Positions 1 to 9,061 of a stretch of 64,000 nucleotides of DNA are shown here, in pieces. How positions within the stretch are numbered: the stretch's first letter is position 1; the number at the start of each line of letters is the position of its first letter. Location: the NCBI RefSeq assembly GCF_000970085.1, contig NZ_CP009506.1:1364001-1428000 (forward strand), written 5' to 3'. Made by a program: the position numbers and the translations under genes. Under the pieces are notes generated by a model. It ran no database searches and was not told the origin of the DNA. It saw only the letters and a program-made list of their open reading frames with translations. Source of the DNA: Methanosarcina siciliae T4/M (GTDB taxonomy: Archaea > Halobacteriota > Methanosarcinia > Methanosarcinales > Methanosarcinaceae).

Positions 1-78
1 TATAAAATGTAAGTGCGTAACCAAATTTTGATTTATAAATAAATAAGAGTTTGATTCTTAGATAAGAGTGGGGATAAT

Positions 79-492
79 ATGAAAATCAGAGTAGTTAGTT
101 CACGGGAGGAAATTCCTACCCTAAATCCGAATGAGAGGGTTATCCATCTCGCTTTCAGGCCGTCTAACAGGGATGTATTCATGCTTGCCGAAACATGTCC
201 TAAAATTGAAGCCATACAGCTTCCTAAATCTTACAGAAGGACTGTTTCCAAGTCAATAGAGATGTTTCTGGAAATGCAGAAGATTAATCTCCTTGAAGGA
301 GATGTATGGGGACACCGGAAGGACATAAACGAATATTACAACGTTTCTCAGAATGTTCTGGAGAAAATTCAGGAATTAAAAGCCGACAGGTTCTCCAATG
401 AGATGATTGCCGATAAACTTTCAAGGGAAAGCAAATTGAATTCGGACATGATTCTCTACATCCTCAGCAAGAAGAGTCTGGAACTGTCCTGA
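79..492 (+). CDS. DUF1699 family protein, copy 1
   Basis: A 137-residue soluble protein of the DUF1699 family, which I know mainly from Methanosarcina and which has no established biochemical function. The first 75 residues or so contain the conserved core (VIHLAFRPSN, then LPKSYRRT, then EMFLEMQKI and LEGDVWGHRKD). The C-terminal 50 residues look helical and helix-turn-helix-like (SQNVLEKIQELK, then NEMIADKLSRES), so a nucleic-acid-binding role is possible but inferred. A TATA-like stretch (TTTATAAATAAATA) lies near 30-44, and a purine-rich GTGGGGAT precedes the ATG. A close paralog lies 630 bp downstream in the same orientation, so this is a tandem duplication with separate promoters. Family assignment is fairly sure; function is unknown. 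Confidence 0.85.
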   Translation: MKIRVVSSREEIPTLNPNERVIHLAFRPSNRDVFMLAETCPKIEAIQLPKSYRRTVSKSIEMFLEMQKINLLEGDVWGHRKDINEYYNVSQNVLEKIQELKADRFSNEMIADKLSRESKLNSDMILYILSKKSLELS

Positions 493-1121
493 AGCGTGGA
501 TTCGTCTGTCTTTTCAGCTATAATTTTCGGGGTAAATAGGTATTAATTCTGCACCCGTGAAGGACAACTTAACTGGAGGTGGAAGGTAACTTTTTAAGAC
601 TCTGTCTTAAAAAGTTTTCCATATATTTCCGGATTTATTTTTCATAAAGAGTTCCTGGGAACGAACTCTGACCTTTAATAAACTTTTCTCTAATAAACTT
701 TTTTTCGAATTATTCTATAGTTTCTCCAGTTTTCTAGTTTTTCCCCTTGAAAATCATTTCCTCACTTTCTCTTTGAAATCATTTTCTGCTAACTATTATC
801 TTCATTTTTGAATCAATTTAAACGACGAACGCGAGGGTAAGAGAATTTTAGCCTTGATTTACCTTGTCGAAAAATGGTTAACTATTTCTAAACACTTTTT
901 TATATTCACCATACAATAGAAAGAAATTAATTTTGTTTTCGATTGTAAAGTCCTGTATTTTTGTGTATTAACTTTTATTTTTGCTTTTCTATATGCCTTT
1001 TTTTCAAATATGTATTTTTTACAATGATAGATTTTTTAATCATAACATAGAAAATTATTTAAATATTGTCGTGTAATGGGTTTTATTGATTATTTAACTA
1101 AATTAGGGTCTGGGGAATGGT
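493..1121. other. Intergenic region with hairpins and a promoter
   Basis: This 630-bp AT-rich gap holds no convincing gene. Besides the 13-bp hairpin listed separately, it has a second inverted repeat, AGAGTTC at 648-654 with GAACTCT at 663-669. Near 1050-1066 the sequence AATTATTTAAATATTG is a plausible TATA box for the second DUF1699 gene. The rest is T-rich and shows no other structure that I can see. Confidence 0.6.
588..616. terminator. 13-bp stem hairpin after DUF1699 gene
   Basis: The arms AACTTTTTAAGAC (588-600) and GTCTTAAAAAGTT (604-616) pair perfectly over 13 bp with a 3-nt TCT loop, about 95 bp after the stop of the first DUF1699 gene. The stem is AT-rich and the 3' arm runs into TTCC rather than a long T tract. 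A transcription end or mRNA-stabilising structure is an inference. Confidence 0.5.
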
Positions 1122-1529
1122 ATGAAAATACGAGTTGTCAGTTCAAGAGATGAAATTCTCTCCTTAAACCCGAACGAAAAGGTAATCCACCTTGCGTTCA
1201 GGCCGTCAAATAAAGACATTTTCCTGCTTGTTGAAACATGTCCTAAGCTCGAAATAGTCCAGCTTCCTAAATCATATCAAAAGACTATTTCAAAGTCAAT
1301 GGAGATGTTTCTGGAAATGCAAAAAATCCAGCTGCTTGAGGGAGATGTATGGGGGCACAGAAAGGACCTAAATGAATATTACACCGTCTCTCCCTCAGTA
1401 ATTGCAAAAATAAGGAACATGAAAGCGGAAGGGATTCCAAGTGAATATGTTGCCGAAAAAATGGCTAAAGAAAGCAAACTCAGCCCGAAGATGATCCTTT
1501 ATGTCCTTAACAGAAAACCAGTAGAATAA
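1122..1529 (+). CDS. DUF1699 family protein, copy 2
   Basis: A 135-residue paralog of the protein encoded at 79-492. The first 100 residues are nearly superimposable (MKIRVVSSR, VIHLAFRPSN, LPKSY, LEGDVWGHRKDLNEYY), while the last 35 residues diverge more. The C-terminal segment again looks like a small helical DNA-binding-type module (AEKMAKESKLSPKMILYVLN). The start ATG follows GGGTCTGGGGAAT, a weak ribosome-binding site. The long leader (promoter near 1050-1066) differs from that of copy 1, so the two are probably expressed differently. Function is unknown. Confidence 0.85.
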   Translation: MKIRVVSSRDEILSLNPNEKVIHLAFRPSNKDIFLLVETCPKLEIVQLPKSYQKTISKSMEMFLEMQKIQLLEGDVWGHRKDLNEYYTVSPSVIAKIRNMKAEGIPSEYVAEKMAKESKLSPKMILYVLNRKPVE

Positions 1530-1991
1530 CAGGTTCCTTTAAAAAATACATTCAGGATATATATTTTGTATCCGGGGTGTATGAATAACGGTAGCTGAGT
1601 CAGAACATTAACAACATCAAATATTAATAGGAATAGTTCCTGCATCGATAAATTACCTGCATAAACAGTACCTGCATAAATAGTACCTGCATAAATAGGT
1701 GCCCTAATATCTTTTTACGGCACAGGGAAACATCCATACAAAAACATTATTAAAAACAAATTTTCTGGGAAATGGTTTTCTAAGAAACAGAGGATGCCCG
1801 AAAGGCATCATGATCCTGTTTCATACACTTTGAAATTTATCCATTTTAAGATTTATACACCTTAAGATTTAGCCCGGACATCTTTCTTTCATTATGGAAT
1901 ATGTATTTTAAAATACATATATTTCAAAATTTATTTTTTTGTTTTTTTCCATATTAAGTTTTTCATTATCGGTTATTCCAGGCAGGTTCCT
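1530..1991. other. Intergenic region with repeat, nested hairpin and 22-bp palindrome
   Basis: This 460-bp gap between two convergent genes has three ordered elements. At 1654-1698 there are three copies of a 15-bp unit (TACCTGCATAAAYAG). At 1784-1822 there is a nested stem: GAAACAG pairs with CTGTTTC outside and GATGCC pairs with GGCATC inside, around a CGAAA loop. At 1899-1920 there is a perfect 22-bp palindrome, ATATGTATTTTAAAATACAT followed by AT. The palindrome could end transcription from both sides. No open reading frame is convincing here. Confidence 0.6.
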
Positions 1992-3290
1992 TCAGACAAG
2001 TCCCCCGCTGAAATATTTGTCATAGGAGGACATGTCAAAGTGCCCGTGCCCGCTCAGGTTGAAGAGGATGGTCTTTTTTTCTCCGGTTTGTTTGGCGGCA
2101 AGCGCTTCATCAATCGCACAGCGGATGGCATGGGCAGATTCAGGTGCAGGCACGATTCCTTCGGTCCTGGCAAACTGTACGGCTGCATCAAAAACTTCCT
2201 GCTGGTCGTATGAAACAGCTTCCATAAGTCCTTCTGCGCAGAGTTTGCTTATGATCGGAGAGTCCCCGTGGTAGCGGAGTCCTCCGGCATGGATGGCAGG
2301 CGGTACATGCTTGTGGCCTAGGGTGTACATCTTCAGGAGGGGGGTCATCTCGGCAGTGTCTCCGAAGTCGTACCTGTACTCTCCTTTTGTCAGGGACGGG
2401 CAGGCTGAAGGTTCGACTGCAACCACTCTTGCGTTGTTTGTTCCTTCAAGCCTGTCTTTTATGAACTCAAGCGCGATTCCTCCCAGGTTACTTCCGCCAC
2501 CGCAGCACCCGATAACCACATCAGGGTACTCTTCTACCTGCGCAAGCTGCTGTTTGCACTCTGCACCTATTACGGTCTGGTGCAGCACAACATGGTTAAG
2601 CACACTTCCAAGGGAATATTTTGTGTTCTCATGGGCTACTGCATCTTCTACAGCCTCGCTGATAGCAATCCCGAGGCTTCCGGGGGTTTCGGGCTGCTCC
2701 TGCAGGATCTTTCGTCCGAATTCCGTGTCAGGGCTTGGGGAAGGCACGACATTTCCTCCCCAGAGAGTCATAAGGGATTTTCGATAAGGTTTCTGGTAAA
2801 AACTGGAACGGACCATATAAACTTTGCATTCGAGGTCGAAATAATTGCAGGCAAGAGAAAGTGCACTTCCCCATTGTCCGGCGCCGGTCTCGGTTGTGAG
2901 CCTTTCGGTCCCGTCTTTCATGTTATAGTAAGCCTGGGCAATCGAAGTATTTGTTTTGTGGCTGCCTGCAGGGCTAACTCCTTCGTATTTGTAGTAGATC
3001 TTTGCAGGGGTCTTGAGGACTTTTTCAAGCTGGTGGGCTCTGAACAGTGGGCTTGGCCTCCAGAGCCTGTAAACATCAAGCACTTCCCCGGGAATATCGA
3101 TATACCGGTTGCTGCTCATTTCCTGCATTATCAGAGCCTTTGGGAAAATGGGCTCAAGGGCATCCGGGCTTATGGGCTGCCAGGTTCTTGGATCCAGAGG
3201 CGGGTCAATCGGAGACGGGAGGTCGGCAAGGACATTGTACCATTTCTTTGGCATCTCGTTTTCGTCAAGGATAATCTTTGTCTGTTCCAT
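1992..3290 (-). CDS. trpB2: Tryptophan synthase beta chain-like protein, TrpB2 type
   Basis: A 432-residue PLP enzyme of the TrpB2 subfamily, which converts indole plus L-serine (or O-phosphoserine) to tryptophan. The N-terminal extension (KKWYNVLADLPSPIDPPL) and the length above 420 residues are typical of TrpB2; TrpB1 is about 400. The PLP lysine lies in SHKTNTSIAQAYY, the phosphate-binding glycine loop is CCGGGSNLGG, and SGHGHFDMSSYDKY closes the protein. There is no trpA or other trp gene next to it, so it stands alone and may salvage indole. On the minus strand a TATA-like box (CTTAAATACATC) lies about 45 bp upstream of the ATG. Identification is confident; the in vivo partner is unknown. 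Confidence 0.95.
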   Translation of the reverse strand: MEQTKIILDENEMPKKWYNVLADLPSPIDPPLDPRTWQPISPDALEPIFPKALIMQEMSSNRYIDIPGEVLDVYRLWRPSPLFRAHQLEKVLKTPAKIYYKYEGVSPAGSHKTNTSIAQAYYNMKDGTERLTTETGAGQWGSALSLACNYFDLECKVYMVRSSFYQKPYRKSLMTLWGGNVVPSPSPDTEFGRKILQEQPETPGSLGIAISEAVEDAVAHENTKYSLGSVLNHVVLHQTVIGAECKQQLAQVEEYPDVVIGCCGGGSNLGGIALEFIKDRLEGTNNARVVAVEPSACPSLTKGEYRYDFGDTAEMTPLLKMYTLGHKHVPPAIHAGGLRYHGDSPIISKLCAEGLMEAVSYDQQEVFDAAVQFARTEGIVPAPESAHAIRCAIDEALAAKQTGEKKTILFNLSGHGHFDMSSYDKYFSGGLV

Positions 3291-3511
3291 GGAAATCTCC
3301 TTTCACATCATTTCTGTACAAAATCAAACTTTGATGTATTTAAGTATTGTCTGCTTTGCAATTATGGTTTACAGAGGACATTATTATACTTTACGAAATG
3401 TCAAATAAGGAATGCAGTCGGAGGTTGAAATAATCAAAAAAGGAGAATGTGCCAGAAAAGTGAAAAAAGGAAATCTGTGCCGGCTTTTCTCCTGATGTTA
3501 TTCAATAACTA

Positions 3512-4855
3512 TTACTCAATTTTTCTGGCAAGTTCTACTGCAAGTTTTGCAAGCTCTGAAGCCCCTGTACCGAGGAGTCTGATCATGGGTTCTTTTCCCA
3601 CTCCGCCTTCATCATAGATTACTCCAGGCACTCCTCCGTATTCTTTTATTGCCTCGGAACTGCCCCGGTCTATGGTGCTGACCCCTTCAGTCTCTTTTTC
3701 CCTGTCAAATAAGGAGATTCCAAGTCCCAGACTCCTGCAGGTTGCAAGGATTTCTTCCGAATATTTTACATTCATGGCAGCTCTGATCCCGGGCTGCTCG
3801 CGAAGGGCTGCCAGGATGACCCCTGCCACATGCTTGCTGGCCCCAAAGTCGATACATCCCACAGGGTTTGCCCTCCCCCTGCACCTCACTATCCTGCCTT
3901 CCACAGCCGCAACGTCCTCATAATTTCTGGCTCCCGGAATTGCCATTCCTATGTTGCAGCCAACCTCAGGGATGAGTTTTGCAAACTCATGGCTGTCGGC
4001 AAGGATTAAAACCGCTTCTTTTACATCTTCCAGGGCAAGATAGCGCTCTTTGTCCTCAAGGGCCTTTCCGAGAGGATTCACAGGCCCGACTCCCCTGCCT
4101 ACAGGCATACTCCTCTGGATTGCCTGCACCACAAAGTTCTTTGCTTTCATGGCAGAGATTTCCAGGCGGTCATCGCAGGCAAGGCAGGCGGTCATCGCTG
4201 CCGAGTAGGTGCAGCCTGAGCCGTGGGTTCCTCCGCTAACAAAGGTTCCGGGAATACGGGTAAAGGTATCGGATACGGATTCGTAGATAAGGTCGGTTGC
4301 ATCAAGGTGCCCTCCCGTTACAATTACGGCTTCAACTCCGAGGTCTGCGATTTTTCTTGCCGCAAGTTTTGCATCTTCAGGGTTTTTGACGGGAATTCCT
4401 GCAAGAGCCCCTGCCTCAAAAGCGTTTGGAGTCGTAACCTTGCAGAGGGGCAGCAGCTCTTCGATAAGGACCGAAAAGGCTTCTTTTTGCAGGAGGTCTC
4501 CTCCGGCTTCGGCAGCCATGACAGGGTCGAGCACAAGGGAAAGCCCGTGCTTTTTTACCTGCTTTGCAACTTGCTTTACAATTTCGGCCGAAGCAAGCAT
4601 CCCGGTCTTCGCCCATTTAATCTTCATATCCGAACAGACCGCCTCGATCTGGCTTGCAATAGCTCCGGGGGCAAGGTCAAATGTCTCAAGCACCCCTGTT
4701 GTATTCTGGGCAGTTACGGAAGTTATGGCACAGGTTCCGTGCACTCCGAAGGAGGCAAAGGTTTTCAGGTCGGCAGCAATTCCAGCTCCTCCTCCTGAAT
4801 CTGAGCCTGCAATGGTCATCACAATAGGGATTTTTGTTAAGGGGTTTTCTGTCAT
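3512..4855 (-). CDS. thiDN: Bifunctional HMP-P kinase / thiamine-phosphate synthase (ThiD-ThiN)
   Basis: A 447-residue fusion for thiamine synthesis. Residues 1 to about 260 are ThiD (hydroxymethylpyrimidine phosphate kinase), with the ribokinase-fold N-terminus TIAGSDSGGGAGIAADLKTF and the C-terminal GTHGSGCTYSAA, which carries the usual anion hole and catalytic region. Residues about 285-447 are ThiN, the archaeal thiamine-phosphate synthase that replaces ThiE (VGCNIGMAIPGARN, CIDFGASKHVAG, VIYDEGGVGKEPM). I chose the ATG at 4855 because AGAGGA lies just upstream and the ThiD homology begins soon after; a start 16 codons earlier is also open. It is monocistronic, so joining kinase and coupling steps in one chain is the main organisation seen. 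Confidence 0.93.
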   Translation of the reverse strand: MTENPLTKIPIVMTIAGSDSGGGAGIAADLKTFASFGVHGTCAITSVTAQNTTGVLETFDLAPGAIASQIEAVCSDMKIKWAKTGMLASAEIVKQVAKQVKKHGLSLVLDPVMAAEAGGDLLQKEAFSVLIEELLPLCKVTTPNAFEAGALAGIPVKNPEDAKLAARKIADLGVEAVIVTGGHLDATDLIYESVSDTFTRIPGTFVSGGTHGSGCTYSAAMTACLACDDRLEISAMKAKNFVVQAIQRSMPVGRGVGPVNPLGKALEDKERYLALEDVKEAVLILADSHEFAKLIPEVGCNIGMAIPGARNYEDVAAVEGRIVRCRGRANPVGCIDFGASKHVAGVILAALREQPGIRAAMNVKYSEEILATCRSLGLGISLFDREKETEGVSTIDRGSSEAIKEYGGVPGVIYDEGGVGKEPMIRLLGTGASELAKLAVELARKIE

Positions 4856-5375
4856 TGTATTCCTCTGTACTCCTCTTTTTTCCTCATTTTTTAATATGTT
4901 CAAAATACTGGCATATGCTAATTTTTCCGGAGCTTGCTCTTCTGCCTTCTGGAAATGGAATTCCTATTTTAGTCTATGGGTGGTCCGCAAATGTTGCAGA
5001 GCTTTCCTGGATGCTGGCTTTTGAAAAACTGGTTCACATAAAGTTTCCGTAGCTTTGATGAAAAACTGGCTTTTGCAGGTTTAAATTTCTGAAAATTTAT
5101 AAAATCATTTATGAGAACGTTGATTGAAGGGCTTTAGTAATATTGTACTTTTCCCCTCCATTTCTCTTGAAAAGATCCTTTTTCTCATTTTCGAGTTCGT
5201 TTATATGTTAAAAACTGAAAAGAGTAAATTGATTCGATACATTTATATATTGTATTTGCGACTTTGATGCAAATAATCTACTACTTAAGTGCGGCGATTA
5301 GTTTAAGTCTGGATTAATTATTTATATTGATATAGATAATGATTTGATTTATAATGTTTTAAGGGGATTGTAAGG
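4856..5375. other. Intergenic region with lsm promoter
   Basis: This 520-bp AT-rich gap lies between the divergent thiDN and lsm genes. TATA-like runs occur at about 5240-5250 (TTTATATATT) and 5320-5330 (TTATTTATAT); either could drive lsm. No gene or repeat is convincing. Confidence 0.5.
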
Positions 5376-5594
5376 ATGGCAAACCGACCTCTGGATATTT
5401 TGAACAACGCACTGGACACACCTGTAATCGTTAGATTGAAAGGAGCACGTGAGTTCAGGGGCGAGCTGAAAGGATACGATATTCACATGAACCTCGTGCT
5501 TGACAATGCTGAAGAATTAAGAGAAGGAGAAGTCATAAGTAAATTCACCAGTGTCGTTATCCGCGGTGACAACGTGGTATACGTATCTCCGTAA
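5376..5594 (+). CDS. lsm: Archaeal Sm-like (LSm) RNA-binding protein
   Basis: A 72-residue archaeal Sm-type protein that assembles into a heptameric ring and binds U-rich RNA. The Sm1 motif spans residues about 13-45 (VIVRLKGAREFRGELKGYD then MNLVLDNAEE), and Sm2 is near the end (VVIRGDNVVYVSP). The length is normal for the family. The start codon follows GGGGATTGTAAGG. The gene is followed 143 bp later by rpl37e, an order conserved in many archaea, so co-transcription and a link to RNA and ribosome metabolism are likely. Confidence 0.96.
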   Translation: MANRPLDILNNALDTPVIVRLKGAREFRGELKGYDIHMNLVLDNAEELREGEVISKFTSVVIRGDNVVYVSP

Positions 5595-5716
5595 TCTATA
5601 TCAAGCACTTCGTCTATTACGTTAAACCTCGGTTAGATGCAGGACCTGCATGGCTGAGAATCTATTCAGAAACGAAATCGCTTCGAATTATCGAATATCA
5701 CATGCTAACAAGTTGA

Positions 5717-5908
<192 letters not shown>

Positions 5909-5957
5909 AATTGCCTGCTCAATTTTCTCTATTTTTCACCTGCACCGGAGGTCAAGA

Positions 5958-7394
5958 TTGAAAGAAGAATGCGGGGTTGCAGGCATAATCCTCCCTGACG
6001 ACAGGCCTCAATCAAATGCTGTCGCATTTAAGCTTTACTACGCCCTGTACGCTCTCCAGCACAGGGGACAGGAATCTACGGGTATAATGGTGCATGATGG
6101 GACATCTCCGCTCTCCATCAAGGGCATGGGACTTGTGCCGGACGTGTACACCAAGGATTCTCTGGGGCGCCTTATAGGGAGCGCAGGAGTCGGACACGTC
6201 CGTTACTCCACAACTGGCGAGTCAAAGATTGAAAACTGTCAGCCTTTTATCCTGAACTTCAAGGGTGGAACAGTTGCCATTTCCCATAACGGGAATCTGG
6301 TAAATGCCAGAGTACTTAAAGACGAGCTGGAAAACGAAGGCCGAATTTTTATAAGTAATTCCGATACCGAGGTTATCGGTCACCTGCTTGTGAAAGAACT
6401 GATACGGCATGACCCTATCGAGTCTATCAGGAATGTAATGCGCAAGCTTGTTGGCTCTTATTCTCTTGTTATTTTCATTAACGGTGTTGTATACGCTGTC
6501 AGAGATCCTTTCGGCTTGAAACCCCTCTGTTTTGGGGAAGTTGACGGCGGATACGGAGTATTTTCAGAAAGTGTTGCCATCGACACCCTGAACGGCACCC
6601 TTATCCGGGATGTCAGGCCAGGCGAAGTTATGGTTTTCACGGGTTCAGGCTTTGAAAGCCACCAGCTCACAAACGAGCCCCATCCGGCACACTGCGTTTT
6701 TGAGTTTATTTACTTTGCAAGACCCGATTCCGTCATAGACGGCAAACTCGTCTACAAGGTTCGGGAAAGAATCGGAAGGGAACTTGCCCGCGAGCATGAT
6801 GTTGAAGCAGATATCGTTTCTCCTGTTCCTGACTCGGGAATTACGTCCGCAATCGGCTATGCAAGAGAGTCCGAAATCATGTACCTGGAAGGTCTTATGA
6901 AAAACCGCTACATAGGACGCACATTTATTCTTCCGGGACAGGACCTGCGCGAAACTGCTGTTAGGCTCAAGATGAACGCAATTCAGGAGAACGTCAAAGG
7001 TAAGCGTGTAGTCCTTGTAGATGATAGCATTGTCCGCGGCACGACCTCCAGGCGTATCATAGATATGGTCAGGAAGGCAGGAGCTTCGGAAGTCCATGCA
7101 AGGGTCGGAAGTCCGGCAATTATTGCCCCCTGCTATCTAGGGATCGATATGGCAACCCGGCAGGAACTTATCGCCTCATACAAGACTATAAAAGAGGTTG
7201 AAGGGCTAATAAACGCCGACTCTCTAGGTTATCTCAGCATTGACGGGCTCATGAGAGCTCTTGAGTGCGATAAGAACGACATGTGCATTGGCTGCCTTAC
7301 AGGTGAATACCCTGTGGAAATCCCAGGTGAGAAATGCAGAAAAAAGCAGTCCCGCCTTGATGATTTCAGTAAGGCCAAAAATCCCTCTAAATAA
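5958..7394 (+). CDS. purF: Amidophosphoribosyltransferase
   Basis: A 478-residue enzyme for the first committed step of purine synthesis (PRPP plus glutamine to phosphoribosylamine). The N-terminal nucleophile glutaminase domain starts at Cys5 (EECGVAGI) and contains GVGHVRYSTTG and SHNGNLVN. The C-terminal phosphoribosyltransferase domain holds the PRPP loop VVLVDDSIVRGTT. I start it at TTG 5958 because a strong GGAGGT lies 5 bp upstream and homology begins at once, which leaves a propeptide of only four residues before the catalytic cysteine. No cysteines pattern beyond CDKNDMCIGCLTG near the C-terminus was examined; such cysteines can ligate an Fe-S cluster in some PurF proteins. Confidence 0.96.
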   Translation: MKEECGVAGIILPDDRPQSNAVAFKLYYALYALQHRGQESTGIMVHDGTSPLSIKGMGLVPDVYTKDSLGRLIGSAGVGHVRYSTTGESKIENCQPFILNFKGGTVAISHNGNLVNARVLKDELENEGRIFISNSDTEVIGHLLVKELIRHDPIESIRNVMRKLVGSYSLVIFINGVVYAVRDPFGLKPLCFGEVDGGYGVFSESVAIDTLNGTLIRDVRPGEVMVFTGSGFESHQLTNEPHPAHCVFEFIYFARPDSVIDGKLVYKVRERIGRELAREHDVEADIVSPVPDSGITSAIGYARESEIMYLEGLMKNRYIGRTFILPGQDLRETAVRLKMNAIQENVKGKRVVLVDDSIVRGTTSRRIIDMVRKAGASEVHARVGSPAIIAPCYLGIDMATRQELIASYKTIKEVEGLINADSLGYLSIDGLMRALECDKNDMCIGCLTGEYPVEIPGEKCRKKQSRLDDFSKAKNPSK

Positions 7395-7428
7395 GTCTCT
7401 TCAGGCAACTCTTAAGGGACTTTTTTTC
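7393..7428 (+). terminator. Terminator-like hairpin after purF
   Basis: AAGTCTCTT (7393-7401) pairs with AAGGGACTT (7414-7422) over 9 positions with one G-U pair, and a T-rich run follows. The 5' arm overlaps the purF stop codon. This resembles an intrinsic terminator, although archaeal termination often needs only the T tract. Confidence 0.6.
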
Positions 7429-7441
7429 TTTACTTTCTTAT

Positions 7442-7517
7442 TTGCCTTTACTTTTCTTATTTGCCTTTACTTTTCTTATTTGCCTTTACTTTTCTTATTT
7501 GCCTTTACTTTTCTTAT
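7442..7517. repeat. Tandem repeat, 19-bp unit, 4 copies
   Basis: Four near-perfect copies of TTGCCTTTACTTTTCTTAT lie between the convergent purF and yjbQ genes, with a partial copy upstream. It is pyrimidine-rich on the plus strand. Copy-number variation between strains would be expected. Confidence 0.9.
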
Positions 7518-7552
7518 TTTGCTGTTCCAATTTGTTTTTTGTTTCTAGGCCT

Positions 7553-7951
7553 TTATTCGATCTTAAGAATCGTCAGATTTACTGTCCTGTGCCTCGGGCC
7601 GTCCATCTCGGCAAAAAAGATACTCTGCCAGGTGCCGAGCTCCAGCTTTCCCTGTACAACTGGCAGGGTTTCGCTTGTCCCAAGCAGTACGGATTTGAGA
7701 TGGGCATCGGCGTTGTTATCTATGCGGTCGTGCCTGTATCCGGCTCCCGAAGGAACGAGTCTTCCCAGCAGGTTCAGAATGTCTTCCTTCAACCCGCTCT
7801 CATTCTCATTAATTATAATACCTGCAGTTGTGTGCCTGGTGCTGATGATGCATATGCCTTCCTCTACTCCGCTTATCCTGGCTTCTTCCTGGACTTCCGG
7901 GGTAATGTCTATCAGCTCTATGCGCTTTGAAGTTTCAATCTTGAGTTTCAA
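7553..7951 (-). CDS. YjbQ / UPF0047 family protein
   Basis: A 132-residue single-domain protein of the YjbQ (UPF0047) family. Bacterial members can complement thiamine-phosphate synthase mutants weakly, but the physiological role is unsettled. Visible family signatures are STRHTTAGIIINENE, YRHDRIDNNADAHL and the C-terminal GTWQSIFFAEMDGPRHR, which together place conserved histidines around a probable metal-binding trimer site. It lies convergent with purF and separated from it by the 19-bp repeat. Since this genome also has ThiN (3512-4855), a main thiamine role is not required. Confidence 0.9.
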   Translation of the reverse strand: MKLKIETSKRIELIDITPEVQEEARISGVEEGICIISTRHTTAGIIINENESGLKEDILNLLGRLVPSGAGYRHDRIDNNADAHLKSVLLGTSETLPVVQGKLELGTWQSIFFAEMDGPRHRTVNLTILKIE

Positions 7952-8200
7952 GGTCTGCCCTCCTAACCTGATGTAACCTAGTAAACTACTATATTTTTGG
8001 CTGAGTTATGCTAAGATACTAAAATTGACTGATTATTATTCCTGAACTATTCTTACTACTATTTTATACAATCGTTATTATAATTATAAATTTGCTACTC
8101 ACTACAATGAGTGAGTTATAATAAATCAGACGTTCTTTTTAAATTTTTTATACAAAATTTGTTGTCGATTTATTTGATTGGCTTTAAAAGGAGGTAGCCT

Positions 8201-9061
8201 ATGGCAGGTCAGAGAGCTTTGTGTGTTGGAATTAATAAATTTCAGAACTATCCTCAAGCAGCTTTAAACGGATGCGTAAATGATGCTGATGACATGGTTT
8301 CCGTCCTGAAACAGCATATGGGCTTCACACATGGAGATATCGTCAGTCTCACAGACGCCCAGGCCACCAAGGCCAATATCATGGCAAACCTGAAAGAGAT
8401 GGTTGATGGTGCAAAGAACGGAAAATATAACTACCTGTTTTTCAGCATTTCCAGCCATGGTACTCAGGTTCCGGACCAGAACAAAGATGAGCGAGATTAC
8501 GCAGATGAAGCCTTCTGCCCCACCGACCTTGCTCAGAAAGGGAATGTATGGGACCCTGCTCACATTATAACTGATGATGAGCTAAATGAGCTTTTCAGTT
8601 CATTGCCCTCGCCAGTGGAGCTTGAGTGCGTTTTTGATACTTGCCACAGTGGAGACGGCTTGAGAGCTATTGATTTATTGCTGGATCGAAAGCCCAGATT
8701 CATGCCGCCGCCTTCTCTGGAGGCTTTCAAGCAGGTAAAAGATTACATGCCCAGAGGGATGGCCGAATCTCTGAAAGTGAAGGGAATAGGTGTTGAGCAC
8801 ACCCTGTGGTCTGCATGTCGGTCTGACCAGACCAGTGCGGATGCCAAAATAACCGGGGACTGGCATGGTGCTTTCACTTATTATTTTTGCCAGAACATAA
8901 ATAAGAGTCAGAATAAGTTGTTCCGTGAGGAACTACTTGAGAAGGTGAGGGAAGATCTCGAGGAGGGGTCATTCACACAGATACCCCAGCTGGATACGGC
9001 AGCTACCAGAAGGTTTTTGTCCGCTGGATTAAGTAAGGAGGCTATCCCAACGATGGCATGA
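8201..9061 (+). CDS. Caspase-like (peptidase C14, metacaspase-type) protein
   Basis: A 286-residue protein with a complete caspase-fold core and no obvious signal peptide or extra domain. The N-terminus (ALCVGINKFQNY, then GCVNDADDM) is typical of prokaryotic metacaspase-like proteins. The catalytic dyad is visible as His86 in SISSHGTQVP and Cys148 in VFDTCHSGDG. An acidic-residue-rich insert (DQNKDERDYADEAF) follows the His, as in calcium-dependent metacaspases. The ribosome-binding site AAAGGAGGTAGCC is strong. It is monocistronic; the 1.3 kb downstream has no gene. Roles in regulated proteolysis or cell death are known for relatives but not shown here. Confidence 0.9.
   Translation: MAGQRALCVGINKFQNYPQAALNGCVNDADDMVSVLKQHMGFTHGDIVSLTDAQATKANIMANLKEMVDGAKNGKYNYLFFSISSHGTQVPDQNKDERDYADEAFCPTDLAQKGNVWDPAHIITDDELNELFSSLPSPVELECVFDTCHSGDGLRAIDLLLDRKPRFMPPPSLEAFKQVKDYMPRGMAESLKVKGIGVEHTLWSACRSDQTSADAKITGDWHGAFTYYFCQNINKSQNKLFREELLEKVREDLEEGSFTQIPQLDTAATRRFLSAGLSKEAIPTMA

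Noticed and set aside
1654..1698. Possible CRISPR from regularly spaced repeats
   Set aside because: Units are 15 bp and contiguous with no spacers; none of the other arrays has spacers either.
2580..3428. Long plus-strand frame antisense to trpB2
   Set aside because: It is the shadow of a confidently identified gene and its product has no domain.
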